Source of the DNA: Nocardioides alkalitolerans
GTDB lineage: Bacteria > Actinomycetota > Actinomycetes > Propionibacteriales > Nocardioidaceae
DNA: 64,000 nt
Assembly (NCBI GenBank): GCA_038184435.1
Contig: CP116227.1
Location: 3,377,501-3,441,500, forward strand
Direction: 5' to 3'
Shown here: piece after piece, positions 25,130 through 33,391 of the stretch
Layout: each line of letters begins with the position of its first letter
How positions within the stretch are numbered: the first letter of the stretch is position 1
Translations under genes and position numbers: made by a program
Notes under the pieces: model-generated
Seen by the model: the letters and a program-made list of their open reading frames with translations, nothing else
Told to the model about the DNA's origin: nothing
Database searches by the model: none

Positions 25130-26406
25130 CCGTCCCTGCCACCGCACCAGCCACCGCACCGCTCACCCGGGCCGACGTCGTCGTCGTGGGGGGCGGCCCC
25201 TCGGGCCTCACCGCGGCCGCCGCGCTCGCCGAGGCCCTCGGTCCCGACGCGACGGTGCTCGTGCTCGACCGCGAGCGCGAGGCCGGGGGCATCCCGCGGC
25301 ACAGCGACCACACGGGCTACGGGATCCGCGACCTCCACCGCGTCCTGCGCGGACCGGCGTACGCCCGGGTGCTCGTCGACCGCGCCCGCGAGGCCGGTGT
25401 CGTCGTCGAGACCCGCGCGATGGTGACCGGCTGGGCGGGCGAGCGGGCGGTGGAGGTCACCGCGCCGACGGGCCGCCGCGTCGTCGAGGCCGGGGCGGTC
25501 GTGCTCGCCACCGGCGCCCGCGAGCGGGCCCGACCGGCGCGCCACATCCCCGGCGACCGACCCGCCGGGGTGCTGACGACCGGGCAGCTGCAGAACCTCG
25601 TCCACCTCCACCACCGCCCCGTCGGGGAGCGCGCGGTCGTCATCGGCGGCGAGCTCGTCAGCTGGTCGGCCGTCATGACGCTCCGCGAGGCCGGCTGCCG
25701 CACCGTCGCCATGGTCACCGAGCACGAGCGCTCGGAGTCGTACGCCGCGTTCCGCCTCCTCGGCCGCCTCGCCCTCCGCGTACCGGTCCTCCCCCGCAGC
25801 CGCGTCGTCGCCATCGAGGGCCGCGGTCGCGTGACCGGCGTCGTGGTGGAGGACCGGGACGGGTCGCGCCGTACCGTCCCCTGCGATGTCGTCGTCACCA
25901 CCGGTGACTGGATCCCCGACCACGAGCTCGCCCGCAGCGGTGGTCTCGAGCTCGACCGGGGCACGCGGGGCCCGCTGGTCGACGCCGCGCTCCGCACCAC
26001 CGCACCGGGCGTGTTCGCCGTCGGCAACCTGCTCCACCCCGTCGACACCGCCGACGTCGCGGCGATCGACGGGCGGCAGGTCGTGCCGGCGGTGCTCGAG
26101 TGGCTGGGGCGAGAGGCAGCTCCATCCTCGCTGTCCGGCGTGCGTCTCCGGGTCGAGGCACCGCTGCGCTGGGTGGCGCCGCAGGTGGTCGACCCCTCGG
26201 GTCCAGCGCCCGCCCGGGGCCGCCTGCTGCTCTGGACCGACGCCTGGGCCGAGCGCCCCCGTGTCGAGGCCGTGCAGGACGGCCGGGTCGTCGGCACGCG
26301 GCGCCTGCCGTGGCCGGCCGCGCCCGGTCGGGTCTTCCGCGTGCCGAGCGCGATCCTCGACGCCGCGCGGCCCGACGGCGGGGACGTCACCCTGCGGCTG
26401 GCTTGA
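25126..26406 (+). CDS. FAD/NAD(P)-dependent oxidoreductase, partner of the polyol-phosphate dehydrogenase
   Basis: 426 aa from ATG 25126 (ATGA overlap, RBS AGGAG). The first nucleotide-binding motif is VVVGGGPSGLTAAAAL, the second is around AVVIGGELVSWSAVMTL, and APGVFAVGNLLHPVDTADVAAIDGR closes the FAD site. It resembles the alpha subunits of opine or glycerol-3-phosphate oxidoreductase complexes. The DUF1667 gene often found third in such operons of other bacteria is absent. The last 90 residues are Arg/Pro/Trp-rich and not recognisable. Confidence 0.85.
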   Translation: MTVPATAPATAPLTRADVVVVGGGPSGLTAAAALAEALGPDATVLVLDREREAGGIPRHSDHTGYGIRDLHRVLRGPAYARVLVDRAREAGVVVETRAMVTGWAGERAVEVTAPTGRRVVEAGAVVLATGARERARPARHIPGDRPAGVLTTGQLQNLVHLHHRPVGERAVVIGGELVSWSAVMTLREAGCRTVAMVTEHERSESYAAFRLLGRLALRVPVLPRSRVVAIEGRGRVTGVVVEDRDGSRRTVPCDVVVTTGDWIPDHELARSGGLELDRGTRGPLVDAALRTTAPGVFAVGNLLHPVDTADVAAIDGRQVVPAVLEWLGREAAPSSLSGVRLRVEAPLRWVAPQVVDPSGPAPARGRLLLWTDAWAERPRVEAVQDGRVVGTRRLPWPAAPGRVFRVPSAILDAARPDGGDVTLRLA

Positions 26407-26417
26407 GCTCCGGCCAC

Positions 26418-26444
26418 CCCGGGGAGGGGGCTGGGGTCCCCGGG
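26418..26444. terminator. Possible terminator of the kinase/flavoprotein operon
   Basis: An 8-bp inverted repeat (26418-26425 / 26437-26444) with an 11-nt loop, 12 bp after the last stop codon. The rest of the gap to 26661 shows nothing else. Confidence 0.4.
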
Positions 26445-26661
26445 AGGCTCGGACACAACCGGCACCCGCGCCGCGTCTGCATCACGCGCATCCGGTCCCG
26501 GACCAGGCGTCCACGGCGCCCGACCGCCCCATCGACGCCGATCGAGCCGCGATGGTGCGGGTGTGGGGGCGGTCCTGGTGCCGGATCTGTCCAAGGGGTC
26601 CGGGGACCTGCCGGAGATCCCGTCGGGGTCCAGTCGGGTACCGCCACGCACCCCACCCCCG

Positions 26662-27978
26662 TCAGGCCACCCCAGCGGCCTGACGGCGGCGCACCTGCTC
26701 CTCGACGTCGTCGACGAACCCCACCGGCCCGGGTGACGTCGCAATGGCGTCGCCGATGGCGCGGCTGGCGCGGGCGTACGACGGGTCGCCCAGGATCCGC
26801 TGCACCGCCGAGCGCACCTGCGCGACGGTGGGCGTGCTCGTGCCGAGCCGGATCCCGGCTCCCGACCAGGCGACGCGGGCCGAGGTCTCGACCTTGTCCT
26901 CGGAGTCACCCGCCACCACGACCGGGACACCGTGCTGGAGGGCGTGGTGGAGCCCGCCGTACCCGCCGTTCGTCACCAGCACATCGGTGAGCGGCAGCAG
27001 CTTGTCGTAGGGCAGGAACTCGCCGACGTGCAGCCGACCGGGCTGCGGCGCGAGACCTGCCAGGGCCTCCGTGAGCGCGGCGACCGGGCGACCACCGGTG
27101 GTGACGACGACGTCCACGTCGAGGTCGGCGAGGGCCTCGACCGTCGGTCGCACCAGCTCGCCGAAGTCGGTGTTCGCCACCGTCCCCTGGGTGACGTGGA
27201 CGACCGGGCGGTGCTTGCCGAGCTCCGCGAACCACGGTGGCGCCTCCAGCCCGCTGCGCTCGACGCGGGTCATGGGGCCGTAGTACCGCAACGACTCCGG
27301 CGCGTCGCTGCGGGGGAACTCGAACGCCGGGACCGTGAACTGGGCGATGAGGTCCGCGCTGTGCAGGATGTCCATGAAGAACCGGCCGCGCAGGCCCGGG
27401 GCTCCCATGTCGGCGAGCATCCGGTCGGCCGCCCGGTGCACGGGACGCAGGACGACCCGCGTCGCGACCGCGCTGAGCACGGCGTTGCGCACCCGGTTCG
27501 GCAGCGTGCGGCGGAGGGGGGTGATCCCGAGCCCGTAGGGCGGCGTGTCCCGGCTCGACAGCCCGAGCGGGATGATGCCGCACATCGCGACGAAGGGGCG
27601 CTGCGCCGGGGCCAACCGGTGCAGGGCCTGCACGCCCACGAAGGTGGGCTCGTGCAGCACCACGTCGGTCGGCTCCTCCTCGAGCATCGCCATCAGGGCC
27701 CGTCCGGCCAGGGGCGCCGGGGCGAAGAAAGCCTGCTCCACGCCGGAGTTGATGGCGTCCCGCCCGCGCTTGCGGTCGCCGGCGCCGAGCTCGTCGAGGG
27801 TGTCGGCCTCGGGCGGGAGCGGCACGAAGTCGACCCCCGCCGCGCGCACCATCGGGGCGTAGCGGGCGCCCGTCAGCATCCGCACCCGCCACCCCCGCGC
27901 CTGGAGCTCGGCCGCGACGACGAGGAGAGGGCGCACGTGGCCCTCGGCCGGCATGCTGCAGATGACGGCAGTGGACAC
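26662..27978 (-). CDS. UGT-type glycosyltransferase (macrolide-glycosyltransferase-like)
   Basis: 438 aa from GTG 27978, RBS GGAGG. It is a GT-B fold with the N-terminal acceptor strand ICSMPAEGHVRPLL (His near residue 14 as catalytic base), VHVTQGTVAN and a C-terminal donor-site segment NGGYGGLHHALQHGVP with GDSEDKVET. The nearest known families are actinobacterial glycosyltransferases acting on macrolides, carotenoids or flavonoids. A divergent TetR gene 63 bp away suggests a drug-inducible detoxification pair; that is inference. Confidence 0.85.
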   Translation of the reverse strand: MSTAVICSMPAEGHVRPLLVVAAELQARGWRVRMLTGARYAPMVRAAGVDFVPLPPEADTLDELGAGDRKRGRDAINSGVEQAFFAPAPLAGRALMAMLEEEPTDVVLHEPTFVGVQALHRLAPAQRPFVAMCGIIPLGLSSRDTPPYGLGITPLRRTLPNRVRNAVLSAVATRVVLRPVHRAADRMLADMGAPGLRGRFFMDILHSADLIAQFTVPAFEFPRSDAPESLRYYGPMTRVERSGLEAPPWFAELGKHRPVVHVTQGTVANTDFGELVRPTVEALADLDVDVVVTTGGRPVAALTEALAGLAPQPGRLHVGEFLPYDKLLPLTDVLVTNGGYGGLHHALQHGVPVVVAGDSEDKVETSARVAWSGAGIRLGTSTPTVAQVRSAVQRILGDPSYARASRAIGDAIATSPGPVGFVDDVEEQVRRRQAAGVA

Positions 27979-27992
27979 GAGGCCTCCAGAGG

Positions 27993-28023
27993 TTTTTCGA
28001 TACCCCGACGGGGTTTTCGATAC
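27993..28023. promoter_or_regulatory. Repeated operator between glycosyltransferase and TetR genes
   Basis: TTTTCGATAC occurs twice in direct repeat (27994-28003 and 28014-28023), 20 bp apart, with the palindrome ACCCCGACGGGGT between the copies. It fills the 63-bp space between the two divergent genes, where a TetR-type repressor would bind. Confidence 0.55.
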
Positions 28024-28041
28024 ACAGCGTAGCCTGCTCGC

Positions 28042-28683
28042 GTGGCCGAGGGGAGAAAACGCACCTACGACAACTCGCGCCGCAGCGCCCAGGCCAGGCT
28101 GACACGGGCCGAGATCCACCGGGCCGCCTTCCGGCTGTTCGGCGAGCAGGGGTACGCGGCCACCTCCCTGCCCCAGATCGCCGCCGCCGCCGGCGTGTCG
28201 GTCGAGACCGTCCGCAAGATGGGGCCCAAGAGCGGCCTGCTCGACGGCGCGCGCGAGGTCGCCGTCTTCGACGAGAGCGGCGTCGACGACGTGCTCGACA
28301 CGGCGTTCCTCCGCTCGGTCGCCGCACAGGAGGACCTCGCCGGTGCGGTCGACGTGCTCGTCGACTTCTACGGGACGTCCAACCAGCGCGCCGCCGCCTT
28401 CTGGCAGGCGTGGCGCGCCGCCGCGGCCGGTGACCCGGTGGTGGCCGCCGCCTGGGAGCGCGAGATGGCGTCGGCGCACGGGGCGTTCCGCACGGGCATC
28501 GAGTACGCCGCGGGCCGCGGCTGGCTGCGGGAGGACGTGTCGGTCGAGGAGCTCGCCGCGACGCTCTGGGTGCTCGCCGCCAGCGAGACCTACACGCGCC
28601 TGACGGTCGACGCGGGGTTCAGCGACGAGGCCTACCGATCGTGGCTGCGCCGGATGCTGTTCGAGCAGCTCGCGCCCCGCTGA
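28042..28683 (+). CDS. TetR/AcrR-family transcriptional regulator
   Basis: 213 aa from GTG 28042; no RBS, and a -10-like TAGCCT lies 10-15 nt upstream, so the mRNA may be leaderless. The HTH is in residues 20-65 (IHRAAFRLFGEQGYAATSLPQIAAAAGVSVETVRKM). The recognition helix ends in KMGPKSGLL instead of the usual YFxxKexL, a deviation from the family. The C-terminal domain binds a ligand. It probably represses the divergent glycosyltransferase gene. Confidence 0.88.
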   Translation: MAEGRKRTYDNSRRSAQARLTRAEIHRAAFRLFGEQGYAATSLPQIAAAAGVSVETVRKMGPKSGLLDGAREVAVFDESGVDDVLDTAFLRSVAAQEDLAGAVDVLVDFYGTSNQRAAAFWQAWRAAAAGDPVVAAAWEREMASAHGAFRTGIEYAAGRGWLREDVSVEELAATLWVLAASETYTRLTVDAGFSDEAYRSWLRRMLFEQLAPR

Positions 28684-28737
28684 GCGTGCGCGTCCTGGCG
28701 CTGGTCCCCGACACCGGGCCCCGAACTGCCACCCGCC

Positions 28738-30231
28738 TCAGTGCTCCCCGAGCCGCCCCGACAGCCGCTCGTGCCGATCGGCGCTCGCCCCGTCGAGCCC
28801 GACGATCTCGACCGTCGTCCCGCGGCGTTCGTACTTCGTCGTGATCGCGTCCAGCGCCGCCACCGACGACGCGTCCCAGACGCGCGCGGCGCTGAGGTCG
28901 ATGACGACCCGGGCGGGGTCCTCCGCGTAGGCGAACTGCGTCGTCAGGTCGTTGCTGGAGGCGAAGAACAGCTCACCGGTGACGCGGTACGACGCGGTGC
29001 CGCCCTCCACCACCCGCTCGGTCGCCGTCAGGTGCGCCACCCGCCGGGCGAACAGCACCATCGCCACCAGCACGCCGACGCCGACGCCGATCGCGAGGTT
29101 GTGGGTCCAGACCGTCACCACGACGGTGGCCACCATGACCGTCGTCTCCGACAGGGGCATCCGGCGCAGGGTCGCGGGCCGCACGCTGTGCCAGTCGAAG
29201 GTCCCGACGCAGACCATGATCATCACGGCCACGAGCGCCGCCATCGGGATGAGCGCCACGACGTCGCCGAACCCGACGACCAGCACGAGCAGGAAGACGC
29301 CCGCCAGGAAGGTCGAGAGCCGCGTGCGGGCGCCCGAGACCTTCACGTTGATCATCGTCTGGCCGATCATGGCGCAGCCGCCCATGCCGCCGAAGAAGCC
29401 CGTGACCACGTTGGCCGCGCCCTGGCCCCACGCCTCGCGGGTCTTGTCGGAGCCGGTGTCGGTGATGTCGTCGACCAGCTTCGCGGTCAGCAGCGACTCC
29501 AGCAGGCCGACGAGCGCCATGGCCAGCGCGTACGGCGCGATGATCTCGAGCGTGGCCGGCGTCCACGGCACGTCGGGCACGAACCACGACGGCAGGCTGT
29601 CGGGCAGCCGGCCCTGGTCGCCCACGTCGGGCATCCCCACCGAGCCGACGACCGTGAACGCCGTCAGCGCCACGATCGCGACGAGCGGGGCCGGCACCAC
29701 CGAGCTCACGCGGGGTAGCCCCGCGATGAGGGCGATCCCGACGGCCGTCATCGGGTAGACCGCCCACGGCACGTCGACGAGGTGCTCGAGCTGCGCCACG
29801 AAGATGAGGATGGCCAGCGCGTTGACGAACCCGACCATCACCGAGCGCGGCACGAACCGCATCAACCGCGCCACCCCGAGCAGCGCGAGCACGACCTGCA
29901 GCACCCCGGCGAGCAGCACGGTCGCGATCAGGTAATCGAAGCCGTGGTCCCGCATCACGGGCGCGATCACCAGGGCGACCGCCCCCGTGGCGGCCGAGAT
30001 CATCGCGGGCCGACCGCCGAGGAACGAGATCGCGACGGCCATCGTGAACGACGCGAACAGCCCGACCCGCGGGTCGACGCCCGCGATGATGGAGAAGGAG
30101 ATGGCCTCGGGGATGAGCGCGAGCGCCACGACCAGGCCGGCGAGCACCTCGGTCCGCAGCAGCCGCGGCGAGCGCAGGGCGGCGCGCACGGTGGGCGCGC
30201 CCTGGGCGGCGAGGGCAGGCGCGTTCGACAC
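28738..30231 (-). CDS. SulP-family anion transporter with STAS domain
   Basis: 497 aa from GTG 30231. About eleven hydrophobic helices cover residues 25-400. SulP features include LVVALALIPEAISFSIIAGVDP near the start (the SLC26 signature region) and MGGCAMIGQTMINVKVSGARTRLS. The STAS domain (about 405-490) ends with AARVWDASSVAALDAI. It imports sulphate, bicarbonate or another anion. Transcription is divergent from a MerR regulator 110 bp away. The substrate is not deducible. Confidence 0.92.
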   Translation of the reverse strand: MSNAPALAAQGAPTVRAALRSPRLLRTEVLAGLVVALALIPEAISFSIIAGVDPRVGLFASFTMAVAISFLGGRPAMISAATGAVALVIAPVMRDHGFDYLIATVLLAGVLQVVLALLGVARLMRFVPRSVMVGFVNALAILIFVAQLEHLVDVPWAVYPMTAVGIALIAGLPRVSSVVPAPLVAIVALTAFTVVGSVGMPDVGDQGRLPDSLPSWFVPDVPWTPATLEIIAPYALAMALVGLLESLLTAKLVDDITDTGSDKTREAWGQGAANVVTGFFGGMGGCAMIGQTMINVKVSGARTRLSTFLAGVFLLVLVVGFGDVVALIPMAALVAVMIMVCVGTFDWHSVRPATLRRMPLSETTVMVATVVVTVWTHNLAIGVGVGVLVAMVLFARRVAHLTATERVVEGGTASYRVTGELFFASSNDLTTQFAYAEDPARVVIDLSAARVWDASSVAALDAITTKYERRGTTVEIVGLDGASADRHERLSGRLGEH

Positions 30232-30284
30232 GGGCGGTCTCCGTTCGGCAGGGTGGTCGTACGGCGGGCGCCGCGTCCGCACCG

Positions 30285-30305
30285 ACCCTAACGTTGCGTG
30301 AGGGT
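30285..30305. promoter_or_regulatory. Candidate MerR-type operator
   Basis: ACCCT-N11-AGGGT is an interrupted palindrome in the 110-bp gap between the divergent SulP and MerR genes. MerR proteins bind such sites in a long promoter spacer. Confidence 0.4.
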
Positions 30306-30340
30306 TGTGACCCCGTCCGCGAGGAAGTGAGCCCGACCAC

Positions 30341-30748
30341 ATGCACGACCCGCTCGACAGCAGTGACCGGCCGGCCGTCATGCACATCGGCGAGGTCGCC
30401 GCCCGGACGGAGCTGTCGCTGCGGAGCCTCCGGCACTGGGAGGAGGTCGGGCTGCTCCAGCCGTCGGGGCGCACCGAGGGCGGCTTCCGGCTCTACACGG
30501 AGGACGACGTCGAGAAGATCCTCGTCATCCGTCGCATGAAGCCGCTCGGTTTCACCCTCGAGGAGATGAAGGCGGCACTCACCGAGGTCGAGGTGCTGCG
30601 CGATCCCGCCGCGTCCGCCGAGGCCATCGCCGGCGCCCGCGAGCAGCTGGCCGCCGTCCACGCCGACGCCGTCGAGCGCCGCGCCAAGCTCGTGCGGCAG
30701 CTCGCGATGGCCGACGAGTTCCTCGCCATCCTCGCCCGCGAGATGTGA
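30341..30748 (+). CDS. MerR-family transcriptional regulator
   Basis: 135 aa from ATG 30341. The N-terminal winged helix (IGEVAARTELSLRSLRHWEEVGLL, then RLYTEDDVEKI) is followed by an amphipathic dimerisation helix to the end. The C-terminus lacks metal-binding cysteines, so it is not a metal sensor of the classical type. It probably controls the divergent SulP transporter gene. Confidence 0.9.
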   Translation: MHDPLDSSDRPAVMHIGEVAARTELSLRSLRHWEEVGLLQPSGRTEGGFRLYTEDDVEKILVIRRMKPLGFTLEEMKAALTEVEVLRDPAASAEAIAGAREQLAAVHADAVERRAKLVRQLAMADEFLAILAREM

Positions 30749-30759
30749 GGCCGTGACCC

Positions 30760-31677
30760 TCAGGCCCAGGCCCGCAGCTTCTCGGGGTTGACGCACAGCC
30801 ACACGTCGACGATCCGGCCGTCCTCCACGCGGAACGACGCCACCCCGTGGACCCGCCCGTCGACCGTCATCCGGTAGCCCAGCCCGTCGGCGGTGGCGAC
30901 CTCCTCGAGCACCATCGCCGGCTGCTTCGTGCGCACCCCTAGCAGGAAGCGCAGCACCCGGTCGGCACCGTGGACCGGCTTGCGTGCCGCGCTCACCAGG
31001 CCCCCACCGTCGCTGCGGAGCACCACGTCGGGCGCCAGGGCCCGGAGCAGCGCGTCGAGGTCGCCCCGCCCGGCCGCGGCGACGAACGCCCGCACGACCG
31101 TGTCGTGGTCCTGCGGGACGACGACCGTCGACCGCTGCTCGCGCACGTGCCGGCGGGCCGACGTGGCGAGCTGACGGGTGGCGGCGGCCGAGCGTCCGAC
31201 GACGGCGGCGACCTCGTCGTACGGGACCGCGAAGACGTCGTGCAGCACGAAGGCGACGCGTTCTGCCGGGGTCATCGCCTCGAGCACGACGAGCAGCGCC
31301 GTGCTGACGGCCTCGTCGAGCGTCACCCGGTCGGCCGGGTCGGGCGCCGGAGCCGGGGCCGTGCCGCTGAACAGGTCGGCCGGGACGGGCTCGGGGAGCC
31401 ACTCGCCGACGTACCGCTCCCGGCGCGCCCGCGCCGACGTCAGCTGGTCGAGCGCGACCCGGCTCGCGACGCGCGTCAACCACCCGGCGGGGTTCGCGAT
31501 GGCGGCGCGCTCGGGGTCGTCGAGGCGGTACCAGCGCACGTAGGTCTCCTGCACGACGTCCTCGGCGTCGGCCAGCGTGCCGGTCATCCGGTAGGCGAGC
31601 GCCAGCAGGCGCCGCCGCTCCTGCGCCACCTCGGCGAGCGTCTCCTCGGCCACGGGTCCCCCTTCGTCATCGGGCAT
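30760..31677 (-). CDS. RNA polymerase sigma factor, ECF41/SigJ group
   Basis: 305 aa from ATG 31677; GTG 31653 with its own GGGGGA RBS gives 297 aa. Sigma region 2 includes LLALAYRMTGTLADAEDVVQETYVRW and region 4 has VAAVVGRSAAATRQLATSARRHV. The C-terminal 110 residues are a SnoaL-like domain with the ECF41 hallmarks DGGG and a final NPEKL. In this group the fused domain replaces an anti-sigma factor and modulates activity. ECF41 genes usually sit beside an oxidoreductase or carboxymuconolactone-decarboxylase gene; two flavin oxidoreductases lie close by here. Confidence 0.93.
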   Translation of the reverse strand: MPDDEGGPVAEETLAEVAQERRRLLALAYRMTGTLADAEDVVQETYVRWYRLDDPERAAIANPAGWLTRVASRVALDQLTSARARRERYVGEWLPEPVPADLFSGTAPAPAPDPADRVTLDEAVSTALLVVLEAMTPAERVAFVLHDVFAVPYDEVAAVVGRSAAATRQLATSARRHVREQRSTVVVPQDHDTVVRAFVAAAGRGDLDALLRALAPDVVLRSDGGGLVSAARKPVHGADRVLRFLLGVRTKQPAMVLEEVATADGLGYRMTVDGRVHGVASFRVEDGRIVDVWLCVNPEKLRAWA

Positions 31678-31762
31678 CTTCCTCCGTACGACGACGCAGC
31701 GCCCCGAGACGTGAGGTCGTCCGGCGGTTTGCGCCCCCCGCACGACGGGCACGGGGCTGCGC

Positions 31763-32086
31763 ATGGCTTCCCACGCGCGCAACGAGTTCGACGTCCCCGC
31801 CGCTCCCGCCGCCGTCGCCGACGCGGTGCAGCGCGTCGTGCACGACCAGGGCCACCGCCCGGTGGGCCAGAGCCCCGACGGGCGGCAGCTGTCGTTCGTC
31901 ACCAAGAAGACGGCCCTCAACTGGGAGCTCGACACGACCGTGCTCATCACCCCGACGCCCCAGGGCTCGCACGTGACCATCGACCTCGACGTGCAGCAGG
32001 GCCGCCCGAAGGCGCTCCTCGACGGCCGCAAGAACAAGAAGGCCGCGCAGCGGCTCGCCGACCAGATCCAGGCCGCGATCGCCTGA
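31763..32086 (+). CDS. Small conserved-looking protein, function unknown
   Basis: 107 aa from ATG 31763, 86 bp divergent from the sigma factor. The first part (FDVPAAPAAVADAVQRVVHDQGH) resembles the start of START/SRPBCC-type lipid-binding folds, and the second part alternates strands and ends with a Lys-rich KNKKAAQRLADQIQ helix. I do not recognise the family. It has normal codon use for the neighbourhood, so it is probably a real gene. Confidence 0.65.
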   Translation: MASHARNEFDVPAAPAAVADAVQRVVHDQGHRPVGQSPDGRQLSFVTKKTALNWELDTTVLITPTPQGSHVTIDLDVQQGRPKALLDGRKNKKAAQRLADQIQAAIA

Positions 32087-32116
32087 CCGCTTGGCCGCCT
32101 CGCCCATGCTGGCGTC

Positions 32117-33391
32117 ATGGTGACCGAGTCCGACGTCGTCGTGGTGGGTGCCGGCCTGGCCGGCCTGCGGTGTGCGCACGAGCTGGAGCGCGCCGGGCTC
32201 GACGTCGTCGTGCTCGAGCGTTCCGACGCGCCCGGCGGCCGGATCCGCACGGAGTCCGTCGACGGCCACCTCCTCGACCGCGGCTTCCAGCTGCTCAACC
32301 CGGGCTACCCCGCCGTACGGCGCTGGGTCGACACCGACGGCCTCGACCTCCACGCGTTCGACGCGGGCGTCGCCCTGCGGGACGCGACCGGGACGCGGCG
32401 GCTCGGCCACCCCTGGCACGCGCCGCACCTGCTCGGCGCGTCGGCCGCGGCGGTGGCGGGCGACGTGCCGTCGGGCCTGCGGCTCGCCCGCTGGCTCGCG
32501 CCGGTCCTGCGCCCGTCGCGCCGGACGCTGACCGAGCGCCTGCTGGTGAAGCCCGACGGCGACCTGGCGGGCAGCCTCGACGCCGCCGGGGTGCGCGGCG
32601 TGCCGCGCACGGTGCTCGACCGGTTCCTCGCGGGCGTGGTGCTCGACGACACGGGCGCGTCGTCGGCGCAGTTCGCGCGGCTGCTCATCAGCTCGTTCGT
32701 CGCCGCCACCCCGGCCCTGCCGCGTGAGGGGATGGAGGCGCTCCCCCGCCAGCTCGCGGCGCGCCTGGCCGCACCCGTGCGCACGGGCGTCGAGGTCGAC
32801 GGGGTCGTGCGGGGTCGCACCCCCGTCGTACGGACCTCCGGTGGCGAGCACCACGCCCGCGCCGTCGTCGTCGCGACGGCCGCCCCGGCGGCGGAGGACC
32901 TGCTGGGCACGCCGGCGCCGCCGCAACGCGGGGTCGTGACGGAGTGGTACACCACCGACGAGCCGCCCGCGCCTCCCGAGCGGGCGCGGCTGCTCCACGT
33001 CGACGGCCACGACCGCCCGACCGGTCCGCTCGTCAACACGGCGGTGATGTCGACGGCGGCGCCGAGCTACGCGCCGCCCGGGAAGCACCTGGTCGCGGCC
33101 TCGGCGCTCCTCGGGCCCGACCGGCCCGTCCCGTCGTCCGCGGCGATGCGGGCCCACGCCGGCGCGCTGCTCGGCACGGACCCCGGGTCGTGGCAGCTGC
33201 TCCGACGCGACGACGTGCCCCACGCGCTACCCGCCCAGCTGCCGCCGCTGACCCACCGGCGTCGTACGGACCTCGGCGACGGGATCTTCGTCGCCGGCGA
33301 CCACCGCGACACCGCCTCCATCCAGGGCGCGCTCGTCAGCGGACACCGCGCCGCGGCGGCCGTGCTCACGGCGCTCGGGGTGGCCCGGTGA
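32117..33391 (+). CDS. FAD-dependent amine-oxidase/phytoene-desaturase-like oxidoreductase
   Basis: 424 aa from ATG 32117. The dinucleotide-binding start is VVVGAGLAGLRCAHELERAG, followed by VLERSDAPGGRIRTE, and the FAD-closing motif near the C-terminus is GIFVAGDHRDTASIQGALVSGHRAA. The fold family includes protoporphyrinogen oxidases, amine oxidases and carotenoid desaturases. There is no signal peptide. It overlaps the next flavoprotein gene by 4 bp, so the two are co-translated, and they lie near an ECF41 sigma gene that may control them. Confidence 0.85.
   Translation: MVTESDVVVVGAGLAGLRCAHELERAGLDVVVLERSDAPGGRIRTESVDGHLLDRGFQLLNPGYPAVRRWVDTDGLDLHAFDAGVALRDATGTRRLGHPWHAPHLLGASAAAVAGDVPSGLRLARWLAPVLRPSRRTLTERLLVKPDGDLAGSLDAAGVRGVPRTVLDRFLAGVVLDDTGASSAQFARLLISSFVAATPALPREGMEALPRQLAARLAAPVRTGVEVDGVVRGRTPVVRTSGGEHHARAVVVATAAPAAEDLLGTPAPPQRGVVTEWYTTDEPPAPPERARLLHVDGHDRPTGPLVNTAVMSTAAPSYAPPGKHLVAASALLGPDRPVPSSAAMRAHAGALLGTDPGSWQLLRRDDVPHALPAQLPPLTHRRRTDLGDGIFVAGDHRDTASIQGALVSGHRAAAAVLTALGVAR

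Noticed and set aside
26387..26656. Open frame after the flavoprotein operon
   Set aside because: It overlaps the end of the operon and a hairpin, lacks an RBS and shows only Pro/Arg/Gly-rich text.
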